Part shown: one piece after another, positions 35,583 through 46,692 of the stretch
How positions within the stretch are numbered: the stretch's first letter is position 1
Layout of the letters: each line of letters begins with the position of its first letter
DNA from: Sphingomonas sp.
Lineage (GTDB): Bacteria; Pseudomonadota; Alphaproteobacteria; Sphingomonadales; Sphingomonadaceae
Direction: 5' to 3'
NCBI GenBank assembly: GCA_021732445.1
Contig: JAKFUZ010000026.1
Span: 32,049-96,048, forward strand
DNA length: 64,000 bases
Notes under the pieces: model-generated
Seen by the model: the letters and a program-made list of their open reading frames with translations, nothing else
Told to the model about the DNA's origin: nothing
The model's database searches: none
Position numbers and translations under genes: made by a program

Positions 35583-36891
35583 CCCCGCCGCATTGCTGCG
35601 CGCGCTGGAGCGCGGGCCTGTGTTCGAACGGCGCGGCCGGCTCGTCGGCGCGATTGGCACAACCTTGCGCGTGCGTGGCCTGTCGGCCCGGATTGGCGAT
35701 CAGTGCGCGCTCATCAATCCCGACGGCGGGCCGCCCGTCAACGCCGAGGTGATCGGCCTGGCTGATCGCGATATTCTGCTCACCCCGCTTGCCGACCTTC
35801 AAGGCCTGTCGATTGACTGCGAAGTCGTGCTCCGACCGGATCGCAGCCAGGTTCCATGCGGAGATGATCTGCTTGGCCGGGTGATCGATGCGCACGTCCG
35901 CCCGCTCGACGGCAAACCGCCCGTTGGCACCATGCCCTGTCGCCCAATTTTTGCAGCCGCACCCACCCCGCTTGGCCGGGTGCCAATCACCAATGCCGTG
36001 GAGACCGGTGTGCGCGCCATCGACGCCCTGCTGACGATTGGCCAGGGCCAGCGGCTAGGCGTCTTTGCGGCAGCCGGCGGCGGCAAATCGACGCTGATGG
36101 GCATGCTCGCGCGGCAGACCCGCGCAGATGCCATCGTCATCGCCCTGATCGGCGAACGTGGCCGTGAAGTCCGTGAGTTCATCGAGGACAATCTCGGCGC
36201 AATCGGCCTGGCGCGGGCCGTTGTCGTCATCGCAACAGCGGAGCGCCCGGCAATGGAACGGGTACGCGCAGCACATGTTGCCACCGCCATTGCCGAGGGG
36301 ATGCGCGAATCGGGCAAGCATGTCCTGCTGCTGATGGACAGCGTAACCCGCTTTGCCCGCGCGCTTCGCGAAATCGGCCTGGCCGCGGGCGAACCGCCCG
36401 TTCGCCGCGGTTTTCCGCCATCGGTATTTGCTGAATTGCCGCGCCTGTTCGAACGTGCCGGCAATGACGATCGCGGCTCGATCACCGCGATTTACACCAT
36501 CTTGCTGGAGGATGAAGACGGCGATCCGATTGGCGAAGAGGTCCGGTCGCTGCTCGACGGCCATCTGGTGCTGTCGCGCAAACTGGGCGCGCGCGGCCAT
36601 TATCCAGCGATTGACATCCTCGGCAGCCTCAGCCGGTTGTTTCCCAAACTCGCCACGGCGCCGCAGCGCCACGCTGCCCGCGATCTGCGCGCGCTGCTCG
36701 CCAAGCTGGACGACATCGCGCTGCTCGTGCAGCTCGGGGAATACCAGCCCGGCACGGACCCGCTGGCCGACCGGGCATTGCGCCTCCAGCCGGCGATCAA
36801 CGACTTTTTGCAACAGCCAACCGACGCGCCGTCTCCCTTTGCCACCACGATTGCCCATCTACGTAGTTTCGAACTGGGCCATGACGGATAG
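35572..36891 (+). CDS. sctN: T3SS ATPase SctN
   Basis: 439-residue F1-like ATPase that unfolds and detaches substrates at the export gate. The Walker A loop GVFAAAGGGKSTL (Lys172), ALIGERGREVREF, Walker B HVLLLMDSVTRFARA and the T3SS/flagellar-type GFPPSVFAELPRLFERAG are all present, so an active enzyme is expected. The frame is open upstream; ATG 35572 gives the standard length and overlaps sctL. Its stop lies 11 bases inside sctO. Confidence 0.97.
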   Translation: MNADPAALLRALERGPVFERRGRLVGAIGTTLRVRGLSARIGDQCALINPDGGPPVNAEVIGLADRDILLTPLADLQGLSIDCEVVLRPDRSQVPCGDDLLGRVIDAHVRPLDGKPPVGTMPCRPIFAAAPTPLGRVPITNAVETGVRAIDALLTIGQGQRLGVFAAAGGGKSTLMGMLARQTRADAIVIALIGERGREVREFIEDNLGAIGLARAVVVIATAERPAMERVRAAHVATAIAEGMRESGKHVLLLMDSVTRFARALREIGLAAGEPPVRRGFPPSVFAELPRLFERAGNDDRGSITAIYTILLEDEDGDPIGEEVRSLLDGHLVLSRKLGARGHYPAIDILGSLSRLFPKLATAPQRHAARDLRALLAKLDDIALLVQLGEYQPGTDPLADRALRLQPAINDFLQQPTDAPSPFATTIAHLRSFELGHDG

Positions 36892-37336
36892 CCGGCTGCT
36901 TCCGGCCCTTGTCGCGCTGGCGGAGAGGCGCCGCCAACGGGCGCTGCGGCGCCATGCGCGCGCGGCCGAAGGGCACTGCCATGCCGAGTCCGCGCTGGCA
37001 CGTTGCACGGACGACAGCGCCCGCACCGCTCACGCCAACGCCCAGGCAGACGCGCTGCGGCGCGCCAATCCAGCCAGCGACACCGCACGCTGCTGGCACC
37101 TGCACCAAAGCGCCGAGGTTAGCCGCGCTATCGCCGCCCTCGCCCACGCGCAGCACGCTGTCGAGCGGAGCGCGGCTGAGCTGGCCCGGCACCGGCAGGA
37201 CGTGCGCCTTGCCGAAACGCGGTCGGACACGCTGATAGAGAGATTGGCCCAGCAACGCCGCCAACAACGCAATCTGGCCGAAGATCGCGCCGAAGATGAT
37301 CGCCCGGCATCAGCAGGAACACGTCCATGCCCATAG
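36881..37336 (+). CDS. sctO: T3SS stalk protein SctO (FliJ-like)
   Basis: 151 residues, strongly helical and charged, rich in Arg, Ala, His and Glu with heptad-like spacing, forming an antiparallel coiled coil of the YscO/FliJ type. It lies directly after the ATPase, where sctO is always found. It inserts into the SctN hexamer and touches SctV. Sequence alone would not identify it; length, coiled coil and position do. It overlaps sctP by ten bases. Confidence 0.75.
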   Translation: MTDSRLLPALVALAERRRQRALRRHARAAEGHCHAESALARCTDDSARTAHANAQADALRRANPASDTARCWHLHQSAEVSRAIAALAHAQHAVERSAAELARHRQDVRLAETRSDTLIERLAQQRRQQRNLAEDRAEDDRPASAGTRPCP

Positions 37337-38121
37337 AGCGGCCGATCAGCCAGCCCTTGCCCGATCGCCAGGATACCGGCCTGTCAAGTGCCGGCCGCCC
37401 GGCTGACCCGCCGGCTGCGGCCCGGTTCGCCAAGTCACTCCAGCGCTGGTCGCAGCACCAGGGGCCAGCGCCCGGCCCGGGGCAGCCGCCCAGCGCGCCA
37501 ACGCCGGAGCAGCCGGGCGCAGGGCTCGGTCCAGATCACAGCGAGAGCCCGGTCGTCGCTAACCTCAGCGCCAAAGAAGCGGGCAAGCCGCCCAAGCCCC
37601 TCCGCCGCCCGCCGCCACAGCCGCGACCCGAGCGTGGCGCCAGCGACGTGGCGCGCAGGGCCGGCGCTGCCCCGCCGCGCCCGCAAGCCGAATCAGGCGA
37701 CCGCCCAGTGGGCGATGCAGCGCTCGCCACCTCAGGCCTTGTGGCATTTGGCCAGCCGGGCGCAGTGGCAAGTGGCGCCAGCCGGGCCGAGGCACGGCGC
37801 ACCGCGCCCGATGTCGCCGAGCAGCAGCAATTTGCGCGCTTTGCCGCGGCCATTGCCGAGCCTGGCGCCAATGCGCCAACCGACACCTTATCGGTGACCT
37901 TCTCACGGGCCGATGCCGTGCTCAGTTCCGCCCTGGTCGAACGGTCAGCCGACGCGCGGCTGGCGATTACGCTCACGCAAAATGCGCCGGGCGGCGCGAT
38001 CCTCCCGCCGCCGTCAATCGCCAGCCTGGAACAGCGGTTGCAAAAGCGCGGGCTGAGCGGCTATCGGCTCGCCTTCACGCGCAAACCGAACGATGATGCC
38101 GCTGGCGGGGGCACCTGGTAA
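37327..38121 (+). CDS. sctP: T3SS needle-length/substrate-switch protein SctP
   Basis: 264 residues. The first 150 are Pro/Ala/Arg-rich and disordered, the hallmark of molecular rulers. The last 80 form a compact domain (DTLSVTFSRADAVLSSALVE...RLAITLTQNAPGG) that fits the T3S4 substrate-switch domain acting on SctU. Last gene of the rightward operon. The next 220 bases to the tuf terminator contain no gene that I can support. Confidence 0.7.
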   Translation: MPIERPISQPLPDRQDTGLSSAGRPADPPAAARFAKSLQRWSQHQGPAPGPGQPPSAPTPEQPGAGLGPDHSESPVVANLSAKEAGKPPKPLRRPPPQPRPERGASDVARRAGAAPPRPQAESGDRPVGDAALATSGLVAFGQPGAVASGASRAEARRTAPDVAEQQQFARFAAAIAEPGANAPTDTLSVTFSRADAVLSSALVERSADARLAITLTQNAPGGAILPPPSIASLEQRLQKRGLSGYRLAFTRKPNDDAAGGGTW

Positions 38122-38342
38122 GGGGGTTGGCGGGCACGTCACCGTTGCACCGCGCCTGACTGGCGCCACCGGCGTCGACGTTAATGGTTTTGAGCGCGCC
38201 AGAGCGGCAGGTTCGGCGTTGCGCGGCCTGCGGCATATTGCCCGTCAGCGATGGCGCCCCGGTGATGCCACCGGCGGCCGCGCCATGCCGACCTGCGCGC
38301 CGTCCATCCAGCCACAGGCCGCACAGATGGCCAAGGCATGGA

Positions 38343-38377
38343 AACGCCCGGCTCCCCTTGGCGGAGAGCCGGGCGTT
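38343..38377 (-). terminator. Terminator-like stem-loop after tuf
   Basis: Exact 12-base arms AACGCCCGGCTC (38343-38354) and GAGCCGGGCGTT (38366-38377) with an 11-base loop, 31 bases past the tuf stop. The T-run behind it on the minus strand is short (TTTCC), so termination strength is uncertain; it may also stop readthrough from sctP. Confidence 0.65.
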
Positions 38378-38407
38378 CCACATCATCGCTCAGCAGATAG
38401 CGCGCGC

Positions 38408-39601
38408 TTACTTGTCGATCGCGCTGACCACGCCTGCGCCGACGGTGCGGCCGCCTTCGCGAATGGTGAAGCGCTGGCCAACGTCCATGGCGATTGGCGC
38501 GATCAGCTTGATGCCAAGCGCCACTTCATCGCCGGGCATAACCATTTCAGTGCCTTCAGGCAGGTCGATAGTGCCGGTCACGTCGGTCGTGCGGAAGTAG
38601 AATTGCGGACGATAATTGGCGAAGAATGGCGTGTGGCGGCCACCTTCATCCTTCGACAGCACGTACACGCTTGACTGGAAGTCGGTGTGCGGCTTGATCG
38701 AGCCTGGCTTGCACAGCACCTGGCCGCGCTCAACCTCGTCACGGGCAACGCCGCGGATCAGCGCGCCGACATTGTCGCCCGCCTGGCCCTGGTCCAGCAG
38801 CTTGCGGAACATTTCAACGCCGGTCACGGTGGTCTTGCGCACTTCGGCGTGGATGCCGACAATCTCGACTTCTTCACCAACCTTGATGATGCCGGTCTCA
38901 ACGCGGCCGGTCACCACCGTACCACGACCGGAAATTGAGAACACGTCTTCAATCGGCATCATGAACGGCTTGTCGAGCGGGCGTTCGGGCTGCGGGATCG
39001 ATTCGTCGACCGCCTTCATCAGCTCAAGGATCGCGTCATGGCCAAGCTTGGTGTCGCTGCCCGAAAGCGCGCAGGTTGCCGAGCCGCGGATGATGGGAAT
39101 ATTGTCGCCATCAAATTCGCGCTTGGAGAGCTCTTCGCGGATCTCCATCTCGACGAGTTCGAGAATTTCCTCGTCATCGACCAGATCGACCTTGTTGAGG
39201 AAAACGACCATTGTCGGCACGCCGACCTGCTTGGCGAGCAGGATGTGCTCCTTGGTCTGTGGCATCGGGCCGTCGGTTGCGGACACAACCAGAATCGCGC
39301 CATCCATCTGGGCGGCACCGGTAATCATGTTCTTCACATAATCGGCGTGGCCCGGGCAATCGACATGCGCATAGTGGCGGGCAGCGGTTTCATACTCGAC
39401 ATGCGCCGTCGAGATGGTGATGCCGCGCTCGCGCTCTTCTGGCGCCTTGTCGATATTGGCGAAGTCAACCGCGACGCCGCCGCTGGTTTCAGCCAGAACC
39501 TTGGTGATGGCGGCCGTGAGCGACGTCTTGCCATGATCGACGTGGCCAATGGTGCCAATGTTGAGATGCGGCTTGTTCCGCTCGAATTTTGCTTTCGCCA
39601 T
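38408..39601 (-). CDS. tuf: Elongation factor Tu
   Basis: 397-residue GTPase that brings aminoacyl-tRNA to the ribosome. G1 [11 protein letters not shown]3 [12 protein letters not shown] and G4 [10 protein letters not shown] are intact, followed by the two beta-barrel domains ([35 protein letters not shown]). AGGAAAGAA precedes the ATG. Last gene of the str operon. Confidence 0.98.
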   Translation of the reverse strand: MAKAKFERNKPHLNIGTIGHVDHGKTSLTAAITKVLAETSGGVAVDFANIDKAPEERERGITISTAHVEYETAARHYAHVDCPGHADYVKNMITGAAQMDGAILVVSATDGPMPQTKEHILLAKQVGVPTMVVFLNKVDLVDDEEILELVEMEIREELSKREFDGDNIPIIRGSATCALSGSDTKLGHDAILELMKAVDESIPQPERPLDKPFMMPIEDVFSISGRGTVVTGRVETGIIKVGEEVEIVGIHAEVRKTTVTGVEMFRKLLDQGQAGDNVGALIRGVARDEVERGQVLCKPGSIKPHTDFQSSVYVLSKDEGGRHTPFFANYRPQFYFRTTDVTGTIDLPEGTEMVMPGDEVALGIKLIAPIAMDVGQRFTIREGGRTVGAGVVSAIDK

Positions 39602-39682
39602 TTCTTTCCTACCTTCTCAATCAAATTTTCCGTGGCTGCTACCGGGCGCTGGAAAGCGGCCCCCATAGCGACAGTTTTTGGG

Positions 39683-41779
<2,097 letters not shown>

Positions 41780-41849
41780 GACGGTTATTCCTTGGGCGAG
41801 GGGAAGGGCCGGAGCCCATGCCCCGGCCGTTTCTATATAAGAGGTATTT

Positions 41850-42320
41850 TTACCAGCGGTAGTGGCTGAACGCACGGTTGGCTTCCGCCATCCGGTGCGT
41901 GTCTTCGCGCTTCTTGACAGCGTTGCCGCGGTTGTTGGCAGCATCCATCAACTCGCCCGAAAGCCGGCCGGCCATGGTGTGCTCCGAACGCGCGCGCGCG
42001 GCCGTAATGAGCCAGCGGATCGCCAGTGCCTGCGCACGCTCGGGCCGCACTTCAACCGGCACCTGATAGGTCGCACCGCCAACGCGGCGGCTGCGCACTT
42101 CAATGCCCGGCTTCACATTGACGAGCGCTTCATGAAATATGCCGATCGGGTCTTTCTTGGCACGCTGTTCAACGGTTTCGAGCGCACCATAGACGATGCC
42201 CTCAGCAACCGACTTCTTGCCGTCGAGCATGATGTTGTTCATGAACTTCGACAGCACGATGTCACCAAATTTTGGGTCTGGCAGAATTTCCCGCTTTTCG
42301 GGGCGACGACGACGAGACAT
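41850..42320 (-). CDS. rpsG: 30S ribosomal protein S7
   Basis: 156 residues, beginning [20 protein letters not shown] and ending in [14 protein letters not shown], as in other bacterial S7. It nucleates assembly of the 30S head and, in many bacteria, controls its own operon. Second gene of the str operon, 70 bases before fusA. Confidence 0.98.
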   Translation of the reverse strand: MSRRRRPEKREILPDPKFGDIVLSKFMNNIMLDGKKSVAEGIVYGALETVEQRAKKDPIGIFHEALVNVKPGIEVRSRRVGGATYQVPVEVRPERAQALAIRWLITAARARSEHTMAGRLSGELMDAANNRGNAVKKREDTHRMAEANRAFSHYRW

Positions 42321-42372
42321 TGATTTTTCCTTTGCTCTTCAGCCTGATGGGTCGGACGAGGTGCCGACCGGC

Positions 42373-42744
42373 TTACTTCGGACGCTTGGCGCCGTATTTG
42401 GAACGGGACTGGCGACGGTCCTTCACCCCCTGTGTGTCGAGCACGCCGCGCAGCACATGGTAGCGAACGCCGGGCAAATCGCGCACGCGACCGCCACGGA
42501 TCAGCACCACCGAGTGCTCCTGCAGGTTATGCCCTTCGCCGGGGATGTAGCTGATGACTTCGCGCTGGTTGGTCAGGCGGACCTTGGCCACTTTGCGCAG
42601 CGCCGAGTTCGGCTTCTTTGGCGTGGTCGTATAAACACGCGTGCATACCCCGCGCTTTTGCGGGTTCTTGTCCATCGCAGGGACCTTTGACTTGGCCTTT
42701 TGCGGATCGCGGCCCTTGCGGACCAGCTGGTTAATCGTCGGCAT
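42373..42744 (-). CDS. rpsL: 30S ribosomal protein S12 with Arg88
   Basis: 123 residues; decoding-centre protein. [13 protein letters not shown] keeps Lys43 and Lys44, while the second streptomycin loop reads [10 protein letters not shown] with Arg at position 88, where E. coli has Lys. K88R is a known streptomycin-resistance change in other bacteria. ATG 42744 gives the standard N-terminus [11 protein letters not shown]. First gene of the str operon. Confidence 0.98.
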   Translation of the reverse strand: MPTINQLVRKGRDPQKAKSKVPAMDKNPQKRGVCTRVYTTTPKKPNSALRKVAKVRLTNQREVISYIPGEGHNLQEHSVVLIRGGRVRDLPGVRYHVLRGVLDTQGVKDRRQSRSKYGAKRPK

Positions 42745-43050
42745 GAAGCCCTTCACCTTTTATGTTACCGGCAAAAAATCCGGCGGTTACTTTGCTGAAC
42801 CTTGGCCTGCCAGATCCCGATTCGGAAATGACAAAAAGGACCACGTGGCGGCCGTGCTACCACCGGGGTCCTGGCATGTATCCAGCAATGTTCAAGCAGC
42901 CCCGCACGACGAGCGTCCCGCAAAGCAGGCGCGCCTATACGCGGCGGGGCATGGCAGGTCAACCGGGCGCGGGCGCCAAAAAGAATCGCGGGCAAGCTGC
43001 GGCCCGCGCTTTACCGATTGCTAACCATAGCCGCGCTACGCCCGCCGGCG
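42745..43050. other. Intergenic region upstream of rpsL
   Basis: 306 bases between the divergent rpsL and glycosyltransferase genes. It should contain the str operon promoter on the minus strand. A TTGTCA near 42832 has no good -10 at the right distance, and GGTGAAGGG just before the rpsL ATG is the ribosome-binding site. ORFs in this stretch look like chance frames. Confidence 0.4.
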
Positions 43051-44232
43051 ATGATGCACGCCGCCCCTTTTGCCGCCACAGCGCCTGCCGTGCGCCTGCG
43101 CGCGCCCCTGTTGGGCGCCATCCTCCTGGTTGCGGGTTATTGCCATCTTCTGTTCTGGCCGATTTTGACCACGGATGTGCTGAACGATTATGTGCCGTGG
43201 TTCAACCATGTCGCGGCGCGCGGCGTGCCAGCCGCTTTTGCCGAGCCGTTTGGCGCCTATACCCCGCCCTATCTTTACGGCCTGGCGCTAATGGCGCCGC
43301 TGAAGGGCCTGCTGCCCGATCCGACGATCATCAAGCTGTTGTCGATGCTCGGCAATATCGCGCTGGGCGGCGCGTTCTGGCATTTGCTGAACCGGCTGCG
43401 CGTGCCGATGGCGCCGCGTTATGCAGCGATGCTGCTGGCGCTCCCCAGTGTGATGATGAACGCAGCACTGCTGGGCCAGTGCGATGCCATGTATGTCGCC
43501 CCGTGCGTCATGGCGCTGGCCGCCGCGCTTGACCGCAAGCACCGCGTGATGCTCGCCTGGTGCGGCATAGCGCTTGCCTTCAAGGCGCAGGCGGTGCTGC
43601 TGGCGCCGTTCATTCTGGCGTTGCTGATCGCGCGGCGCGTGCCGTTTGGCCAGTGGCTGGCCGCACCGGCTGCGTTTCTGGCGGCGATGCTGCCCGCCTG
43701 GGCTGCAGGATGGCCCGCCCATGACCTGCTGACCATCTATTTTCGGCAGGCCGACACCTTCCATGAAGTTGCGCGCAACTCACCCAATATATGGATGATT
43801 CTCGATGTCGCGGGGCTCGACACCGGCGCGCTGACGCTGCTTGCGATGGCCGCGGCGATCGGCACGCTGGGCGCCTATGTCGCGCGGCTCAGCGCCACCG
43901 CGCGGCACCTCTCGACGCCATTGCTGCTGCGCGCGGCAACGCTTGCCCCGCTGCTTGCCGCTGGGCTTCTCCCGCGGATGCACGAGCGCTATTTCCTTAT
44001 CGCCGACGTGTTTTCGCTCGCGCTCGCTTTGGCCAGCAATGAACGCGCGGTCTGGTGGATTCCGGCGCTGGTACAGGCCGGGTCAACCCTTGCGCTGCTC
44101 GCCTATCTCACGGGCACACCGGCGCTGGCCGCCATCGGCGCGGTCGCCATGATCGCCGCGACCTGGCTGACCGCCAAGCCCTGGCTGATCCGCTCGGCAA
44201 ACGACAACCCGCTGCTGCCGCACCAGACCTGA
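43051..44232 (+). CDS. GT-C type membrane glycosyltransferase (mannosyltransferase-like)
   Basis: 393 residues with about ten hydrophobic helices. The first extracytoplasmic loop has acidic residues (TDVLNDYVPWFNHV), and MHERYFLIADVFSLALA near the C-terminus resembles the HERYF motif of polyprenyl-phosphate-sugar dependent mannosyltransferases (GT87/PIG-type). It would transfer a sugar from a lipid-linked donor in the periplasm. Acceptor and sugar are unknown. ATG 43051 is chosen over an upstream TTG. Confidence 0.7.
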   Translation: MMHAAPFAATAPAVRLRAPLLGAILLVAGYCHLLFWPILTTDVLNDYVPWFNHVAARGVPAAFAEPFGAYTPPYLYGLALMAPLKGLLPDPTIIKLLSMLGNIALGGAFWHLLNRLRVPMAPRYAAMLLALPSVMMNAALLGQCDAMYVAPCVMALAAALDRKHRVMLAWCGIALAFKAQAVLLAPFILALLIARRVPFGQWLAAPAAFLAAMLPAWAAGWPAHDLLTIYFRQADTFHEVARNSPNIWMILDVAGLDTGALTLLAMAAAIGTLGAYVARLSATARHLSTPLLLRAATLAPLLAAGLLPRMHERYFLIADVFSLALALASNERAVWWIPALVQAGSTLALLAYLTGTPALAAIGAVAMIAATWLTAKPWLIRSANDNPLLPHQT

Positions 44233-44330
44233 GCCGCCACGCCCCCTGCCAAAGGGCAGCTTTCATGGTATCGACTGCGCCCGAATCGGTAGTGCACGAA
44301 GCGCGCACCAGCCAACCGGGGAAGACTGCA

Positions 44331-44771
44331 ATGGCGATGTTCAACAAATCCAGAGACGCCGAACCGCTGCCAGCAAGCTTTGGCACCCAGGGCGGCAAAC
44401 GCGGCGTGTTTTCCGTGCTGGGCAGCGATGTCACAATCACCGGCAACATTGCGGCCACCACCGACCTGCACATTGAGGGCACGGTGCACGGCGATGTCGC
44501 GTGCGCCAATCTCGTTCAGGGCGCCGGCAGCCACATCACCGGCAATGTGCAGGCCGAAACGGCCCGGCTTGCCGGCACGATAGACGGCACCGTCGCGGTT
44601 CGTCAGCTCACCGTCGAGCGCGCCGCACGGATCACCGGCGATGTCGAATATGAAGACATAGCGATGGAAAAAGGCGCCAGCATCGACGGGCGGCTAAAGC
44701 ATATCAGCGGCACTAGCCAGCCCCGTGCAGAAACGGTGCACCTTCTCGGCTCAGGCGACGCCGCCGGCTGA
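44331..44771 (+). CDS. Bactofilin
   Basis: 146 residues with a central right-handed beta-helix of short repeats (GSDVTITGNIAATTDLHIEG, GTVHGDVACANLVQG, ITGNVQAETARLAG, ARITGDVEYEDIAM), which is the bactofilin (polymer-forming cytoskeletal) domain. Disordered tails flank it. Bactofilins self-assemble on the membrane and organise cell-wall or stalk growth. GGGGAAG precedes the ATG. Convergent with the amidohydrolase. Confidence 0.92.
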   Translation: MAMFNKSRDAEPLPASFGTQGGKRGVFSVLGSDVTITGNIAATTDLHIEGTVHGDVACANLVQGAGSHITGNVQAETARLAGTIDGTVAVRQLTVERAARITGDVEYEDIAMEKGASIDGRLKHISGTSQPRAETVHLLGSGDAAG

Positions 44772-44790
44772 ACCGGCCGGTGCCGGGCGC

Positions 44791-46062
44791 TCAGCGGATG
44801 CGGACGCCGCCCTTGATGACGGCGCCGGGGTGCTCCAGCAGCGCAACATTGGCGGTCGGATCGCCCGTCACGGCCACGATATCGCCATATCGGCCAACCG
44901 CAATCGTGCCGACATCGCCCGTGCGGCCAAGCGCCTGAGCGGCATTTATGGTCGCTGCCCGGATGGCGTCGATGGGCTGCATGCCCCATTCGACCATCTT
45001 GGCGAATTGCAGCGCATTCTGCCCGGCCGGAAAGACGCCGCCATTGTCGGTGCCGAACACCATCTTGACACCAGCCCTGAAAGCCTCGCGAAATGTCTCG
45101 CGCTGTTTGCGGCCGATCTGCCGTTCCTTCTCCAGGCTTTCGGGATAAACGCCGTTCTTGGCGCCCTCGGCCAGAATATAGTCGTCGTCATAAATATCCA
45201 TCGAGAACCAGGCACCGCCTGCTTTGGCCAGCCGGAAGCTTTCGGCATCGGCAAGGCTTGCATGCTCGATCGTGTCGATGCCCGCCCTTAGCGCCGCATT
45301 GATTCCTTCGGCGCCATGCGCATGGGCCGCCACCTTCATGCCCAGCATATGCGCTTCGTCGGCAACTGCCCTCATTTCCTCCAGCGTCATCTGCTGCGCG
45401 CCGGCCGTGTCGGAGCGCGAGAGGACGCCGCCGGTTGCGCAGATCTTGATGACCTCGGCGCCATATTTGCGCACGGTGCGAACCAGCTTGCGATAGCCGT
45501 CCGCGCCGTCTGCCACCGACGGTTGGGCAAGCGCGGCAAAGCTGGGCGGCAATCCCTCGCTATTGTCGCAGTGGCCGCCGGTCGCGCCCAGCGCATAAGT
45601 GGCCGGAACGATCCGCGGCCCGGCAATATAGCCACCCTCAACCGCCTGCTTCAGCCCGACATCATTATAATTGGTCGACCCGACATTGCGCACGGTCGTA
45701 AAACCGGCCTCAAGCATGGCCCTGGCATTGGCGACACCCACCGCCTGCCAGAAACTGTCGGTATATTCGAGGCCCTTAAACCCGCTGATCCGCGAATCCG
45801 CATCCAGATGCACATGCATGTCGATCAGCCCGGGCAGGATGGTCTGCCCCGCAAGGTCAATCCGCCGGGCATCTGCCGGAACGGCCAGCGAGCCCTGCAC
45901 CCCCACGGCGCTGATCCGCCCATCGGTGATGACCACGACCGGCCGGTCAATCGTTTTCCCGGTCGCGACATCCACCATGTGATCGGCCGTGACGGCGACC
46001 GTTTCGGCCGCAACAGGCACGGCGACCGAAGCGAGCAGCAGAGCGATGGCGGCTTTGAACAT
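44791..46062 (-). CDS. Exported amidohydrolase (imidazolonepropionase/Xaa-Pro dipeptidase-like)
   Basis: 423 residues with a signal peptide (ALLLASVAVPVAA). Metal-dependent amidohydrolase barrel: PGLIDMHVHLD carries the HxH pair, KICATGGV the Lys, KVAAHAHGAEGI the third His and FGTDNGGV the Asp. The family includes peptidases and imidazolonepropionase-like enzymes; the periplasmic location suggests dipeptide or xenobiotic hydrolysis. ATG 46062 follows AGGGG; the open frame upstream is not part of the gene. Confidence 0.88.
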   Translation of the reverse strand: MFKAAIALLLASVAVPVAAETVAVTADHMVDVATGKTIDRPVVVITDGRISAVGVQGSLAVPADARRIDLAGQTILPGLIDMHVHLDADSRISGFKGLEYTDSFWQAVGVANARAMLEAGFTTVRNVGSTNYNDVGLKQAVEGGYIAGPRIVPATYALGATGGHCDNSEGLPPSFAALAQPSVADGADGYRKLVRTVRKYGAEVIKICATGGVLSRSDTAGAQQMTLEEMRAVADEAHMLGMKVAAHAHGAEGINAALRAGIDTIEHASLADAESFRLAKAGGAWFSMDIYDDDYILAEGAKNGVYPESLEKERQIGRKQRETFREAFRAGVKMVFGTDNGGVFPAGQNALQFAKMVEWGMQPIDAIRAATINAAQALGRTGDVGTIAVGRYGDIVAVTGDPTANVALLEHPGAVIKGGVRIR

Positions 46063-46251
46063 GAACGACCCCTGTCTGGATGGAAGGGGTGCAACCATAG
46101 TCCCCGCCGCCCGATCGTCCAGAGCCCAACGGCATCTCGCGGCACTGCAAGGCGACACCGGCATTGCGGGCGGTGCAAAAATGCCCGATCAGTGCGTAAC
46201 GCAGTGCCAGTGATGCGCGACGTTTCGGTGCCATAGCCCAGGAGAGCGACG

Positions 46252-46683
46252 TTGACGTTGACCCCCCACGCCAGAGCACTCGTCGTGGCACGCGCGCTGT
46301 TGTTCTTGCTTGGCCTGCTGGAAGGCGCCGTCGTTCCCCTGTTCGCCAACCCCAGAATGGCGCTGTCGGCACATCTGACGGCAGTCCAGAGCGGCATGGC
46401 GCTGATGATCGCGGGCGCGCTTTGGCCAGCCGCCCATCTGGGCCCAAGGGTCGCGACAATCGCGCGTTTGGCGACGATTGCCGGCATGTACGCCCTGTGG
46501 ATTGGCCTGACGCTGTCGGCCGCGACCGGGGCCAGCGCCGCGTTACCCATTGCCGGGGCAGGGCATCACGCGAGCGATTTGGCCGAAACCATCGTCTCAG
46601 CGCTCGTGCCCGGCGCAAGCGGCCTCATGACATTAGGCTGGCTGCTGTTTGTGGCAGGGCTTATCCGCCAGAAACAGGGGTAG
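46252..46683 (+). CDS. Small membrane protein, hydroxylaminobenzene mutase-like
   Basis: 143 residues, four hydrophobic helices. LLFLLGLLEGAVVPLFANPR and MALSAHLTAVQSGMALMIAG resemble HabA/HabB-type hydroxylaminobenzene mutases, which rearrange hydroxylaminobenzene to 2-aminophenol. The resemblance is in the first half; the activity is uncertain. Translation probably starts at TTG 46252, seven bases behind AGGAG. Convergent with lpdA. Confidence 0.5.
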   Translation: MTLTPHARALVVARALLFLLGLLEGAVVPLFANPRMALSAHLTAVQSGMALMIAGALWPAAHLGPRVATIARLATIAGMYALWIGLTLSAATGASAALPIAGAGHHASDLAETIVSALVPGASGLMTLGWLLFVAGLIRQKQG

Positions 46684-46692
46684 CGCCCCCTT

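Noticed and set aside
21967..38121. Interpretation of the export genes as a flagellar cluster
   Set aside because: A secretin (SctC), a lipoprotein SctJ, a SctD and needle/rod genes are present, and no flagellin, hook, rod, motor or FliF gene is seen.
18038..38121. The T3SS as the cargo of an island integrated in tRNA-Ser
   Set aside because: The recombinase remnants lie on the 3' side of the tRNA (left), whereas the T3SS lies on its 5' side (right), and no second copy of the tRNA 3' end is visible near 38.1-38.4 kb. Transfer remains possible but not through this site.
44791..46164. Longer start for the amidohydrolase at 46164
   Set aside because: ATG 46062 begins a clean signal peptide and has AGGGG upstream; the extension is low-quality sequence without a family match.
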